A stretch of DNA of 64,000 bases, from positions 496,001 through 560,000 of the forward strand of contig JAYWVB010000017.1 of the NCBI GenBank assembly GCA_039881045.1. The letters are read 5' to 3'. The notes below the pieces were generated by a model. The model did not search any database. It had not been told where the DNA came from and saw only the letters and a program-made list of their open reading frames with translations. Positions within the stretch are counted from its first letter, which is position 1. Every line of letters starts with the position of its first letter. Positions 11,792 through 22,148 of the stretch are shown in pieces. The DNA is from Chaetomium olivaceum. Taxonomy: Eukaryota; Ascomycota; Sordariomycetes; Sordariales; Chaetomiaceae. The position numbers were made by a program, and so were the translations under genes.

Positions 11792-14692
11792 CTACAATAC
11801 AGAGCAGGCACCCCTTCTACATCTACCAATAAACCCCCCCACCACGCCCATCCTTCCCCTCCCACAACACCCCCTTCCCACCCGCATCTCCCTTCCCACC
11901 TTCACCTCCCTCCTTACCCACCCCCTCCTTACCCACTCCCTCCTTACCCTTCCCATCCGCACCCCCTTCCTTACCCTCCTCCAAAACCCTAACAACCCCC
12001 CCCTCCTCCTCTCCGCCACCCACCGCTCAATCCACCCCTTCATCCTCCGCCTCCCCACCTCGCTCCCCACATTCACCGTCGGCACGACCCGCTCGATGCG
12101 CAGCGCCATGACAAACAGCGCCAGCTCGCGGAAGCTGCTGTGCTCGCTGTAGGGGGCCCCAAAGCACAGCGCCTCGGCGGTAGCCCCGCGCTGCGGGACC
12201 AGGTCGCGCGCGGTGAAGCGCGACCGCCAGTTGGGGCCGTGGAGAAGTTGCGTGGTGGGGAGGGAGGTTGGGGGGAGGTTGGCGGTTATGTTATTGTTAC
12301 TACTACTACCACCAGAGGTGGTGGTGGAGGGGGGCCGGTAGTTCCAGCCGGAGGGGCGGAAGCCGATGATGCGGCCGAACTCGCCGCGGGCTTTGTAGGG
12401 TTCGAGATACTCGGCGAGGGTCTCGGCGCGGAGCTCCATGAGCATTTGCATGTGCACCTGGGCTTCGGTGGGGTTGGAGGTGAGGAGCGAGGCGAGCTCC
12501 GGGTCGTCGAGCTGCTTGCACATGCGGATCTTGGCGGGCGTGGCGTAGATTTTGGTTTGGAGGGCTTGCGCGATGGCGACGCAGATGCGTTCTTTGCCGA
12601 TGCTGTAGGTGCCGCAGACTACGAGGAGGCGGTTGGGGCTGTGGCGCCGGCCGTTGAGGGCCGTGAAGGCGTTGTTGGGTGGGGGAGGTGAGGGCTTGGT
12701 TGATGTGGAAGAGGTGGTGGTGAAGAACTTGCTGACATCTTTGTTGCTAGCAGAGGCGCCGCCGCGCTGCCGGCGCAGGAGGGTGTCCCACTCGCGGTCG
12801 TCGTTGGCGAGCAGGCTTTTGTTGAGGGAGAAGCAGAGTTCGGCACAGGCGGTTATCACATCGTTTTGCGGGGGGAAGGAGTAGCGGGGGTTGAGGTAAG
12901 TGGTGTCGAGATAGCACACGTCTATCTTCTGCTGTTTGGTCCGGCCGGATATGGCATCGACTGTCTCGGGCCGCAGCTTTGGGTGCTCAACATGCGCAGG
13001 GCATGCCCGGAAATCGCCACAATGAAGAACCCGCTGTGTCCTTCCACTAGTTGTCTTCTCAAAGAGAAAGAGCGAGCTTCCAGGGCAGTGGTTCGCCGGG
13101 ATCATGGTGACCGTGACTCCGTTGGTGTCCGGGACCGGCACTGTCTCCTCAAACTCCAGCTCAACGACGTACCTGGCCGCCGTCTTCAACTGCGACTTGA
13201 CCAGCGACCCGGTGACCTTGCTGCAATAGATCGGACCATGCGTCCAGTTGGCGGTTAAGCCTATGTAGTGATCGCTGTGGAAGTGGCTCAGAAAGTACGC
13301 TTGGCAGCCTTCTACAGCGCCGTAACGGAAAGCATCCACGCATATGGAAAATCCGGGCATGATCTTGTAAAACGGGCAGGTCCGCTTGTACGCGGGCATC
13401 CCCCTAGCAGCGGTTTCTGCCGCCGCGGCCGTCGACCAAGCAGCATCCTCGGCGTGACTGGACATGAGCTTGGCAAATGCCGAGTTCGATTGCGTCCCCT
13501 CAGCTTCAACCCCAAGACTGATCGGATTCGCCTGTCCCGGCCTCGCGATAGCAGCTTTGGCAAACCTCTTACCCACAGCCGCACCCTCTGTCTCGACAAC
13601 ACCGCCGGGTGGTTTTGGTAAAGGGGTCGGATTGCCGTCCAGGCAAGAATTGACATGCGCAGTCGCCTGGTCTGGCGTCGCGCCTGCGAGACTGCCGTTA
13701 CAAACTGGGCAGCACTCCGTCATGGTCCCGTCGTCAGTGAAATCGTTTCCTTCATATTCTTCACCTCCCTCCTCTGCCTCAAGCCGTGCCTGTTCTTCCA
13801 TGTATCGCATCGCCCTGAGCTCTTCGCCAGTAAAATCCTCGTCCTCGAATGGATCGACGTCGCCGTGGTCTGGAACACCATTCTCCGCTTCCTCGGTCTG
13901 TCTATCATCACCTCCCAGATCTGCGCCCGACGTTTGCTGCCTCAAAAGCGGCGGCTTCCTGGAAATGGTCGTCCCATTGGTAAGCTTTGCCGGTCCAGTG
14001 TCTCGGTCTCCCCCATTGAAATCATCAAACATAGGCTGTGGCGATCTCACCCTTGGTATTGCGGACGACACCGGCTCGTTCTCCTTGTCGTCGTCCTCGC
14101 CACCGTCTTCTTCGTCGGAGTCGGAGTCGTCCAGGAACGGATTGCCTGCCTTTCTTTTCGGCGCGACCGTCGGGCCTGATTTCGACTTCGCTATTGGGCC
14201 TGTTGGCTTGACATAATTTGGTGAGCCCGCCCGGGGCAGTTCATTCTTCTCATCCGCCATACCCGGGGTGGGTTCCGAGGCAGGACTCAACCGCCGCCTC
14301 TTAACCGCCCCCTTAACCTCATTATACCTCACATCCTCTCCAGCCGTACCGTCCCTTCCACAATCCGCGCGAGGGGGACTCGAACCATACAGATCATTAT
14401 CCCCCTCCTTTCCTTGTACATCCTCCTCCTCTTTTACGTCCTCTTTTACTTCCCCCATCCCCTCCACTACTGCCCCATCCACCACCCCTCCCCCAATAAA
14501 CAACTCCTCCTCGGCCGCGGGCGCCTTCTTAAAAAAACTCAAAATACTCTGATTCGGCTTCGATTTCGTCTTGGCCTTCGCCCCCACTTTTGTCGCAGAA
14601 GGCAACGATAGCGGGCCGGTGCTTCTTGCGGCAGGTTTTTGTGGAGTTTTTAATCGGGTTTGAGAGAGTTTTGATTTCGAGGGCGGGGCCAT
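11792..14692 (-). CDS. pso2: DNA interstrand crosslink repair nuclease (PSO2/SNM1 type)
   Basis: This is an uninterrupted 966-aa frame. Near residues 46-56 lies a PIP-like segment, NQSILSFFKK, which may contact PCNA. Residues C328, C331, H346 and C350 form a UBZ4-type ubiquitin-binding zinc finger. The metallo-beta-lactamase core starts with HxHxDH at H470-H472-D474-H475 (SHFHSDHYIGL), then ANHCPGSSLF, HCGDFR and the YLDTTYL strand. The C-terminal DRMBL part has CGTYSIGKERI and a late PYSEHSSFRELALF segment. These are the marks of SNM1/PSO2 5' exonucleases that process crosslinked DNA. The nuclease domain is interrupted by low-complexity Ser/Thr/Asn stretches. The last ~60 residues are an odd Arg/Val/Gly-rich tail encoded by CT-rich repeats, so the true stop could differ if an unseen intron exists. 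Confidence 0.92.
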   Translation of the reverse strand: MAPPSKSKLSQTRLKTPQKPAARSTGPLSLPSATKVGAKAKTKSKPNQSILSFFKKAPAAEEELFIGGGVVDGAVVEGMGEVKEDVKEEEDVQGKEGDNDLYGSSPPRADCGRDGTAGEDVRYNEVKGAVKRRRLSPASEPTPGMADEKNELPRAGSPNYVKPTGPIAKSKSGPTVAPKRKAGNPFLDDSDSDEEDGGEDDDKENEPVSSAIPRVRSPQPMFDDFNGGDRDTGPAKLTNGTTISRKPPLLRQQTSGADLGGDDRQTEEAENGVPDHGDVDPFEDEDFTGEELRAMRYMEEQARLEAEEGGEEYEGNDFTDDGTMTECCPVCNGSLAGATPDQATAHVNSCLDGNPTPLPKPPGGVVETEGAAVGKRFAKAAIARPGQANPISLGVEAEGTQSNSAFAKLMSSHAEDAAWSTAAAAETAARGMPAYKRTCPFYKIMPGFSICVDAFRYGAVEGCQAYFLSHFHSDHYIGLTANWTHGPIYCSKVTGSLVKSQLKTAARYVVELEFEETVPVPDTNGVTVTMIPANHCPGSSLFLFEKTTSGRTQRVLHCGDFRACPAHVEHPKLRPETVDAISGRTKQQKIDVCYLDTTYLNPRYSFPPQNDVITACAELCFSLNKSLLANDDREWDTLLRRQRGGASASNKDVSKFFTTTSSTSTKPSPPPPNNAFTALNGRRHSPNRLLVVCGTYSIGKERICVAIAQALQTKIYATPAKIRMCKQLDDPELASLLTSNPTEAQVHMQMLMELRAETLAEYLEPYKARGEFGRIIGFRPSGWNYRPPSTTTSGGSSSNNNITANLPPTSLPTTQLLHGPNWRSRFTARDLVPQRGATAEALCFGAPYSEHSSFRELALFVMALRIERVVPTVNVGSEVGRRRMKGWIERWVAERRRGGLLGFWRRVRKGVRMGRVRREWVRRGWVRREVKVGREMRVGRGCCGRGRMGVVGGFIGRCRRGACSVL

Positions 14693-15151
14693 TGTCGCGA
14701 AATTTATTGTTTCGTTCGGTGGTCTCTTCTAGGGGAGGATATTTAGGGGTTTGTGGGCGAGGGGTGTGCTGCGACAGGCAAAAAAGTGGTTTGAGGGCTT
14801 GAAGCCTTGGAGGTGGGAATGTTGAATTGGCAGACGCGGTTTTGGAGGGAAAAGGTGGGGGTTGAGACGCCACTGGGCTTCGCGCTGTCACGTGCACTCA
14901 ATTATGATCAAAGAGAAAGGGGTTGGTTCGGTAATGACACTAATGACACCCACAACACCATGTTTGATGATGGTACACGGCATCTTGACTTTGGCAATAG
15001 TGATTCAAGGGTCCATTTGATTGAATCTCCGCTGATGGCGGTCAAGATATACAGGCTAACAACTACCCATCGACCGGCTCACAGTCTATTTCGCTTTTGT
15101 TTCCACCCAGCCAAATAGATCCCGTCAATAATACCCGATACCCTCAAGAGT
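14693..15151. other. Intergenic, pso2 promoter and eIF3d 3' region
   Basis: Both neighbours are on the minus strand, so this gap should hold the pso2 promoter and the end of the eIF3d transcript. No conserved frame, RNA fold or clear TATA element stands out. Confidence 0.5.
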
Positions 15152-17068
15152 CTATTCCTCCTCCTCCGGCACCGCCTCGGGCTCCAGCCCCTCGTCATCG
15201 TCATCGAGCCCGTCGGCGGGAACCTCGTACAGGCGCAGGATGTTCTTGTTGGGGTCCTTGACGAGGACGTACTTACCCTCCTCGCGCTGCAGACACATGT
15301 CGGCGATGGTGCGCACGATACCCCAGCCGTTGGACAGCTGCAGGTTCATCTGGTTGGCAAAGTCCTTGGGCTTCCAGCCGATGCAGCCGAGAATAACGTG
15401 CTTGTCGTTGACCTTGGGTGTCACACGGGAGACGAAACTGTTCGTTTTCGTTAGCAGGCTATCATTTCATGCATGGCTCCTTTGTTGACAAGGAATTGAC
15501 TCACCCAAGCTTCATGACATCGGCCTTGGCCAGGATACTCTGCACGGTCCAGCGCGCCAGCTTGCAGCTGTTGTTCTTCATCTCGGTGGCGACGACGGCA
15601 CCACGCTGCGACACCAGCTTGGTGCGCCAGTCGAGCGCGCCTCCGCTGCCCTGAGCCTTGCTGTCGAACTCGTTCAGCGCGTGGATCGTGACGAACTGGT
15701 CCTCGCCGCTGGTCGGGTTCTTCTGGACGGCGTCCAGCTCCGTGCGGACAATCAGGTACGTCGGGGACTCCTCGCTGGTAGAAAGGTCGAACCGCCGGTA
15801 CTTGTAGGCCTTGGAAGCGGGCGGCTCCGTCTCCTCGGACGCGCTGTAGAAGGGGTTCTCGTTCGCCATGTCGACCTTTTGGTTCGGGCTCTCGAGCACA
15901 ACCTGGTTAACGAAGTTGTGGTTGATGTAGGTGGCCTCCTCCGCAAGAGCGCCGGGCTGGTTGATGACATCCTTGGAGCCCTCGGACGCCTCGAGCGGCG
16001 CATCGGCCGCGTTCTCATTAACGGTGACCATGTCGAGCGCGGCGTTGTCGCGCTTGTCGAGGAACACCTTGTTGCCCTGCCGCCGGACGATGACGATGTC
16101 CCAGGGGTACATGGACCGCGGGGCGCACATGAGCATCGACAGAATGCTGTCGGTGGCGAAGATGGTGGCCTCGTCCTTCTCGGCGAGCTCCTGGATGATG
16201 GGATCCGACGAGGTCGTCACGTTATAAACGGCGCGGTCCATAACAGCCAGCTTGCGCTCCGCGCTTTTGACGGGCGGCTTGTCGTACGACCGGTCGTAGT
16301 AGTACAGGAAACCGTAGCTGTCAACATCCTCACCCTCGTCGGTGTCCAGGTTGAGCTTGCTGAGACGGTTGTAGTCGATTTCCTCGAGGAGCTTCCAGTC
16401 GGGCCTGATATTAACGGAAGCGTCGCGGTTGCGCTGCGGCTTGTCGTAATCCTTCCAGCCAAAGCGACGCCCGCGCGCGCCACCACCCCGCCCGCCGCCC
16501 CGGTCGTTGTAACCGCCGCCGCCGTACTGCTGGCCGCCGCGCCCGCCGCGCTGGAACTGCTGGCGACCGCCGCCCCTGGTGTCCTGACCACCACGGCCGC
16601 GCTGGCCCCGGCCGCGGGTGAAGATGGCGCCCCGCCCAAAGCGGGTCTTGCCGGTGTCGCGGACGTTGGAGACGACGGAGAAGGAGGCTTCGTCCTCGGC
16701 TACGGGAGGCGCAAAGAGAGACGCAGAGCCTGCGCCGTAGACTTGCTGGTCTGCGAGCCATAATCGTCAGTCTGTCATCACAAAAAAAAAAAAAACCCCT
16801 CCAAAAGATAACCCCTCCTTGCGACACAAGGCGATAACGCACCACGGTAATTCCTGTTGTATTGTTGCCTGCCACGGCCGTCCCTGCCATCCTTGGCGTC
16901 GGTCCAGTCGGCCATGCGGCCGAGCTTGTCGCTCTTGGAGAAGGGGGCGTAGGGAACGCCATTGAGGGTGGTCTCGGTGGTGATGGGGGGGCCCCAGGTG
17001 CCGTCGGAATCGGGCAGCGAATTGATCAGGTCGACGAGGGGCGACGTGCCCGCCGTGTATTCCGCCAT
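15152..17068 (-). CDS. eif3d: Translation initiation factor eIF3 subunit d
   Basis: Three exons read in frame on the minus strand: 17068-16843, 16750-15505 and 15437-15152, giving 585 aa. The introns are 92 and 67 nt with GTGCGT and GTGAGT donors. The N-terminus (LPDSDGTWGPP, PYAPFSKSDKLGR) is typical of the family. It is followed by an Arg/Gly-rich patch, then the conserved core with RPDWKLLEEIDYNRLSKLNL, ESPNQKVDMANENPFY and YKYRRFDLS, and the ending GCIGWKPKDFANQMNLQ before an acidic tail. eIF3d sits on the edge of the eIF3 complex and can contact the mRNA cap on selected transcripts. Length and domain order are normal. The first intron contains a run of 13 T that could disturb assembly or ORF calling. 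Confidence 0.95.
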
Positions 17069-17512
17069 GGTCGGGTTTTCTGTCTGCTGGTTAAAAATTG
17101 GAGGGAGATGTGTGATGTGGGAAGGTGGTGGTTTAAAACGGATGCCTCTTGCCGCGGGATCGACAAGGGTGTGATACGGAGTCTGGTGTTGCGGGACGGG
17201 ATAAAGCTTCCCAGGTTCCTTTTATTTTCGAGGTCGAAATTCTCTTTGGTGGGGTTGTGTGGTGTGGGGCATTCTCACAGGCGGCTTCAGGTCCCGTCCT
17301 GTTAGCAGGCACAGTGCGGATAGTGGCAAGCTGCCCCTCCTTGCCATGTATGACTTGAATCGAATGCTTTGTCCACCTCATTTCGATCCTATAAAAGACG
17401 GACAAAATACAATAGAAGCAACGATCCCACCACCAACCAGACCATCCATCCTATCCAAAAAGGCAAGGGAAAAGGAGGGGGAAAAAAACAAAAAATAACC
17501 AAGCTAACCCCC
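17069..17512. other. eIF3d promoter and downstream flank of the bZIP gene
   Basis: The eIF3d gene points left from 17068, so its promoter lies here. The bZIP gene ends at 17579, so its 3' UTR reaches in from the right. An A-rich tract lies at about 17460-17500. No gene is seen. Confidence 0.5.
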
Positions 17513-17572
17513 TTCAACACCCCCGTCAACACCCCCTTCAACACCCCCGTCAACACCCCCTTCAACACCCCC
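17513..17572. repeat. 12-bp minisatellite, five units
   Basis: Five tandem 12-nt units alternate TTCAACACCCCC and GTCAACACCCCC in an A-B-A-B-A order. They sit directly after the stop codon of the bZIP gene, so they are probably transcribed in its 3' UTR. Confidence 0.9.
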
Positions 17573-17578
17573 TTCCCT

Positions 17579-19123
17579 TCAATAACCCCCCATTCCAAAA
17601 TCCGGCCTCATCGAAAACACATTCTCCAGCGCATCCCGGACCTCAAACTCCTCCATCACGGCCCCGAACCCATAGCAGCGCACCTTCCCGCCCAGCTCCT
17701 CGGCCAGCCGCGCGAAATCGTCCGGCCGCAGCTCCGCCAGCCGCGGGTGCGCCAGCACCATGCCCCAGGCCATGACCGGCGTGATCTCGCCGTCCAGGTT
17801 CAGCCGCTTGCTGAGGTCGAGCAGCGTGCTCAGGTCGCCCTTGTTGAGCGTCCACGTGCCACCACCACCACTACTACCACCACCGCCGCCGCCGCCTGGG
17901 CCGGCCGCGCCTGGGACGGGGACGGGGTGGGCGGCGTCGGCGGCGGTGGGCTTTTGATGGGTGTGGTTGTCACCCTGGGCTTGGGTATGGGCCCGGCCAA
18001 AGGGGATGTCGGACGAGAGCTCGGAGAAGGGCTCGGGCGGGCAGGACGCCATGAGCGCGTGGCCGCAGGGCTCGCGGATGCCGGTGGTGGCGGCCCGCTC
18101 CAGCATCCAGGGGAGGTGGTTCATGCAGGGGTTTTCGAGACTGTGTGTGTTGGAGGGGAGGGGTTGGGTTAGCTTTCTTTGGTTCTCCTTCTGTTGGGGC
18201 AACGGTCTTGGTGAGGGAGATCCGTTATGCTACTATTACTTACGTCAACACAAAGTCCACACCGGCCTGCTCGTAGTCTATGTTCGGGAGCTGGTTTGGC
18301 TGGGCCCCGGTGCCCGCCGCAGTACCCAGACTACTCCCCTGCCCGGAGAGTTGGCGTTGGTGGTCGCTGCTGTGATTGTGGGGGTAGGTTGCGCTGTTCG
18401 GTGATATCCCCCCACCCCGGCCACCACTGCCTGCCGAAAGAGGTGGCGGCGTGAAGGCACTCGTGTTGCTGGATGCCGGGATGTAGCTGGCCCCCATGCT
18501 CGCGCTCGGCGAGTAGCCGACGCTCGGGTTGCTTGCCGAGTCGTCCAGCACGCTGCCACCAGGCAGTGATCCGCCAATGCCATTCTGGGCCAGCAGCGCT
18601 TTGAGTTGCCGGTTCTCGTCTGCGAGGCGCGCCTTGTCCTGCGAAATGTGACTGAAGATCTCCTTTAGCCGCAGCACCTCGTCCTCGAGAGCTTTGATGT
18701 AAAGCTCTTTGCGCTCGCGGTGAGTTCTGCCGGGGATTAGCTGATAGCTTAACATGGGTTGGATCCCCTTGCCTAGCCAGGTTATATTCACCTCTGAGCT
18801 TGCCGATTGAGCTCTTGTCGTCTCGTCAAGGCCGGCTTGCTATCTGGTTTGGGACCTCGTCGCTTCTGTGGTTGCCCATCCCTTGTTGTCCTCTTCTCAT
18901 TCACAGATTTGAGAAAATCGAGGTTCAGCGTCGACAAGGGAGTTTTGTCCTGGCCGGTGGGCCCGCCACCAAACCCTCGCTGAGAGGGCTGGCTCGGCGA
19001 GAGGGATGTCATGGCTGGCCAGTCGTAGAGCGACGGGACAGATGGCCTCCTGTGCGTAGGGGACGAGAAGCTGGTCGGCGAAGGGTAAGCCGCAGCGGCT
19101 ACGGGCCCAAAGTTAGCAGCCAT
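17579..19123 (-). CDS. bZIP transcription factor, MEAB-like
   Basis: Three exons fit on the minus strand: 19123-18792, 18726-18244 and 18140-17579, giving 458 aa. The introns are 65 and 103 nt with GTGAAT and GTAAGT donors. The first intron splits the basic region. The joined sequence has KRRGPKPDSKPALTRRQELN, then RQAQRTHRERKELYIKALED, running into a leucine zipper (EVLRLKEIFSHI). The N-terminus is Ser/Pro-rich. The middle is Gly/Ser-rich. The C-terminal third is well structured (GDLSTLLDLSKRLNLDGEI, VRCYGFGAVMEEFEVRDAL). Basic region and tail recall MEAB-type regulators of nitrogen metabolite repression, but that assignment is from memory and tentative. The bZIP class itself is clear. An alternative third-exon acceptor upstream runs into a stop and was rejected. 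Confidence 0.85.
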
Positions 19124-20858
19124 CCTGACAGTACGTATCTCGAGACTCGGAGGTAGCGTTGTTGTGAATGCGAAGCGAGCCGGTTGTGTAGATCATGACA
19201 AGACATAGGTGGGTGGGTAATAGACAAGCGGGGTCGATCTCCTTTTAAGAGGCCTTTGAAGGGGATGCGCGCTGCCGTCGTACAGACTTACTCCGGGCAT
19301 ACCTGAGGTAATGATCTCCCCTGGGATGTCTTTTGATGCGAAATGCGGTAGTGGTGTTGAGGAACGGGCAAAGGTAAACGGATGGGGTGGTTACAGTGAG
19401 GACTGGAGGAGGTGTCAACTCATGCGCCTGAGGGAGTGACCGGCTTGGCGCAGGACAGGGTGTGGCTCGAGCATAAAGGCGAGTGACGGTTGGGAAGTTA
19501 TGAAACGGTTGCGGACAGAGCCGTGTGTGAAGATCCTCCTTGATATTGTTGCAACCGCCGAGGAGGGGCCAAGATTTGAGTTATCGACTGACCAAGTAGA
19601 GATGGGTATGGTATGGTGGTTAACTTCTCGAATGTAGAAGAGTGGAGTAGGAGATGTGAGTGATAGGGCTGCTGGCTCCGCCGGAAGTAGGGATGGGTGC
19701 CCCCCTGAGCTGTCGGTGCCCCTGGTGATGTCGGTCCTGACCCAAAGTCCCGGATGTGTCAAAAAACCGAGGACCTCGCAGGCCACTGCGCGTCAAGTTT
19801 TGCGTGTCCGGTTAATTGTGACAATACGAGAAGAAGGTAGAAAGCTAAGTTTCCACGCCAAAGAGCTGAGGTATAAGCATCTACTAGTATTGATGACAGT
19901 CATGCAGGGGCTGAACCACTGGATGGGGGCTGTCAGAGGCGCGTAGGAGCCGATGCAACGATTCGTGGACCGCGCAATCTTGGGGCAACCTGAGGATGCA
20001 CGAGCCACCAAGCAACTCCTCTCGTTGTCTTGCTTCAGGGGGCCCAATCAACTAAACTTTCCAAACTCCAAACGACATACATACAACCACCCGAACTTCA
20101 TTCACCACATGATCCCAAACAACATGCCACCACTTTATTCAATCCGATATACCTATATCTGAATGATTAGATTGACTCGGTACTAGGTACTTAGGTAGGT
20201 ATTCTTCTACCATCGCCATTGTCGGCTATTCGGCACCCTCGACCGCCACTCGGTTTCGCTGACGCTTACTCACGCGGCGCATCGTCGATGCGGGCAAGAA
20301 CGTTAAGAGCAATGGGAGCGATCTCAAGAGCAAAAACCCAATCAACTCTGAGATGCCCATCTCCGAGGATGACTGATCGGCGTGGATGCACTTTGTCCTT
20401 GTCTTATTCGCTTTATCCCTTGTGCACCTGGCTCCCACTGAGTACCTCGTGTACTGAGTCCCTACGCGACGTTGCCGGGCGCCCCAGGCCTCGGTACAGG
20501 TATGTACGTACGCTGTTGCTATTTCCGGATCATTATGAATGCTTAGGAATTGAGCAGACCAAAACCAAGCAGAGCTTGATGACGGTCAATCGGGCGGTGG
20601 GGGTAGCCATGATGAGCCCAACCATCACGCCAAGAACGCCCTCAGGGATGGATTGTAATGAAACAAGCGAAAGCTGGTTATAATAAAAAGGCTTCCATTG
20701 GAATGATACTACCAACGTCAACATGATGATTAGGTGACAGTGGCAGACCTACCACCGTAAAATACGTTACGTGCCAATTACGGGATGGAATGAAGTGCTC
20801 GTTTATCGGTGGCTGACAACAACCACCCCCATGCTCGGTACACAGTAGCGTCCACAGC
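19124..20858. other. Intergenic, bZIP promoter, with possible membrane-protein remnant
   Basis: The bZIP promoter should occupy the first part. A TAGGTACTTAGGTAGGTA-type word, a kind common in Sordariomycete spacers, lies at about 20180-20200. Hydrophobic minus-strand frames at 20266-20724 are listed separately. No intact gene is seen. Confidence 0.45.
20266..20724 (-). pseudogene. Possible remnant or unspliced end of a membrane-protein gene
   Basis: Two minus-strand pieces look coding although neither is a full ORF. One, 20724-20533, contains the hydrophobic segment SIPEGVLGVMVGLIMATPTA and then IKLCLVLVCSIP. The other, 20347-20266, follows a CTCAG acceptor and reads VDWVFALEIAPIALNVLARI, then DDAPRE and a stop. 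Both resemble transmembrane helices, and the order would suit the end of a multi-pass protein, for example of the RTA1 type. I could not join them in one frame with confident introns, so this may be a decayed gene or chance. Confidence 0.25.
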
Positions 20859-22148
20859 ATGTCGAATGACGCGACAACAAAACAAGCCCCTGAAGAGCCT
20901 CACCTTTACCTCAATGATAAAGTGGACCTTTCCGCCCGGTTTCCACACAAGGCCATTTTGGCATCTCAACCACAACCATTACCAATCATGGAGCGAGAAT
21001 ACCGACATGATCGAGAGCGGACACAGTATGAAGTGTTGTGCGCCTTGAGCGAGTATATCCATGAGCGAAGCCCTTCCCTCTTGGGCGACACCGAGCTTGG
21101 GACGCTTGGCGTTGCGAGATGGGCAAACCTCGACGTTGACAGCCAATGTCCATGCGATTTTGAGCCGCGGTTTTTCTCCCCCTGCTACGATGAGGATAGC
21201 GGTCTAGAGGAAGAGGTCGACCAGGCCCGAGGAATGTGGCGCGAGACTCTCGACGACAAGAAGCATGTTGATCCCGAATGGGTGGAAAATGCGGGTTACA
21301 TCTACGCAACGATGAGAGCGAAATGGTTTGATAATAGATTATCCCATTTGGAACACCACTACGGCGGTGAATCACATCCCATGTACGCCCCTTCCCCTCC
21401 ATCACTATCCCTAAGACGGTAAGACGGGATCGTTTCTAACGCGGCAGTCAAGCAACAACTATAGAGGAGTAGACCAAGAAGATATGGGCTTTGGCGCCCC
21501 AACCGGCGGTGATTTCAGCAATACCATGTACGTGACCAAATATTACCAGGTCCCTGCCGCCACCGACAAACCCCACATGGGAATCGTAATGCTCGACCCG
21601 AACGTGGCCCCGGAGGGCAAGATGCTCTGGAGCGAGCTCGACGCCGCCGTTACTTTGCTGCGGGAGCAGGTCCGCTCGGGGCGATTCACCGACCATCACA
21701 CCAAACCCGTAAGCCCCCTTCTCCCGTCCACCCTCAACCCAACTCCCCCACCACCCATACCTACCTACCCCTTCTACAACCATCCATCATCCTCCTCCTC
21801 CTCATCATCATCCTAAACCAACCGGGCCCGCCCCTCCCCCCACAGGTCCTGATCTACACCTTCCAATGGGAAACCCACGCGCGGCTCACCCAAGCCCACC
21901 TCGACGCGCAGACAAACAAGATTGTCGTCCGGCAGTCCCGCCAGCTCGACCTGCGCGGCAAGGAACCGCCGCCCGACGCCCTCCTCCTGCTGCGCTGGCT
22001 CCTCAACTCGCCCGTCGGAGCCACTCGCTACGAGGACCCTGTCGGGGCCGCCGCCGCCGCCGACGACGACGGCAACAAGCCGGCGGTGGCTAAAGGTGCG
22101 GCGGCGGCGGAGCCCCGTCCGAGGCCGGTCGGGGTGGAATTGGCTTAG
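20859..22148 (+). CDS. Hypothetical protein, three exons
   Basis: I do not recognise this protein. The exons 20859-21382, 21465-21708 and 21846-22148 join in frame to give 356 aa. Intron 1 has a GTACGC donor, a TCTAAC branch site and a TATAG acceptor. Intron 2 has GTAAGC and CACAG, and contains a CCT/CAT-rich simple repeat. The frame count across both junctions and the uniform C-ending codons support a real gene. Visible segments are EYRHDRERTQYEVLCALSEY, the Cys-containing stretch ANLDVDSQCPCDFEPRFFSP, KYYQVPAATDKPHMGIVMLD, and LIYTFQWETHARLTQAHLDA. The tail is Ala/Asp-rich. No signal peptide or membrane segment is seen. The first junction could instead use an earlier donor and a later acceptor, changing a few residues. 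Confidence 0.65.

Noticed and set aside
12140..12691. + frame opposite pso2
   Set aside because: Antisense shadow of a conserved nuclease domain.
13464..14216. Ser-rich + frame opposite pso2
   Set aside because: Antisense shadow; the minus frame carries the zinc finger and acidic segments.
14372..14398. tRNA B-box-like GGTTCGAGTC on the minus strand
   Set aside because: It lies in pso2 coding sequence and no cloverleaf can be built around it.
15681..16763. Long + strand frame opposite eIF3d
   Set aside because: It is the antisense shadow of the eIF3d coding exon; Val/Leu/Ala-rich composition is produced by the reverse frame of C-ending codons.
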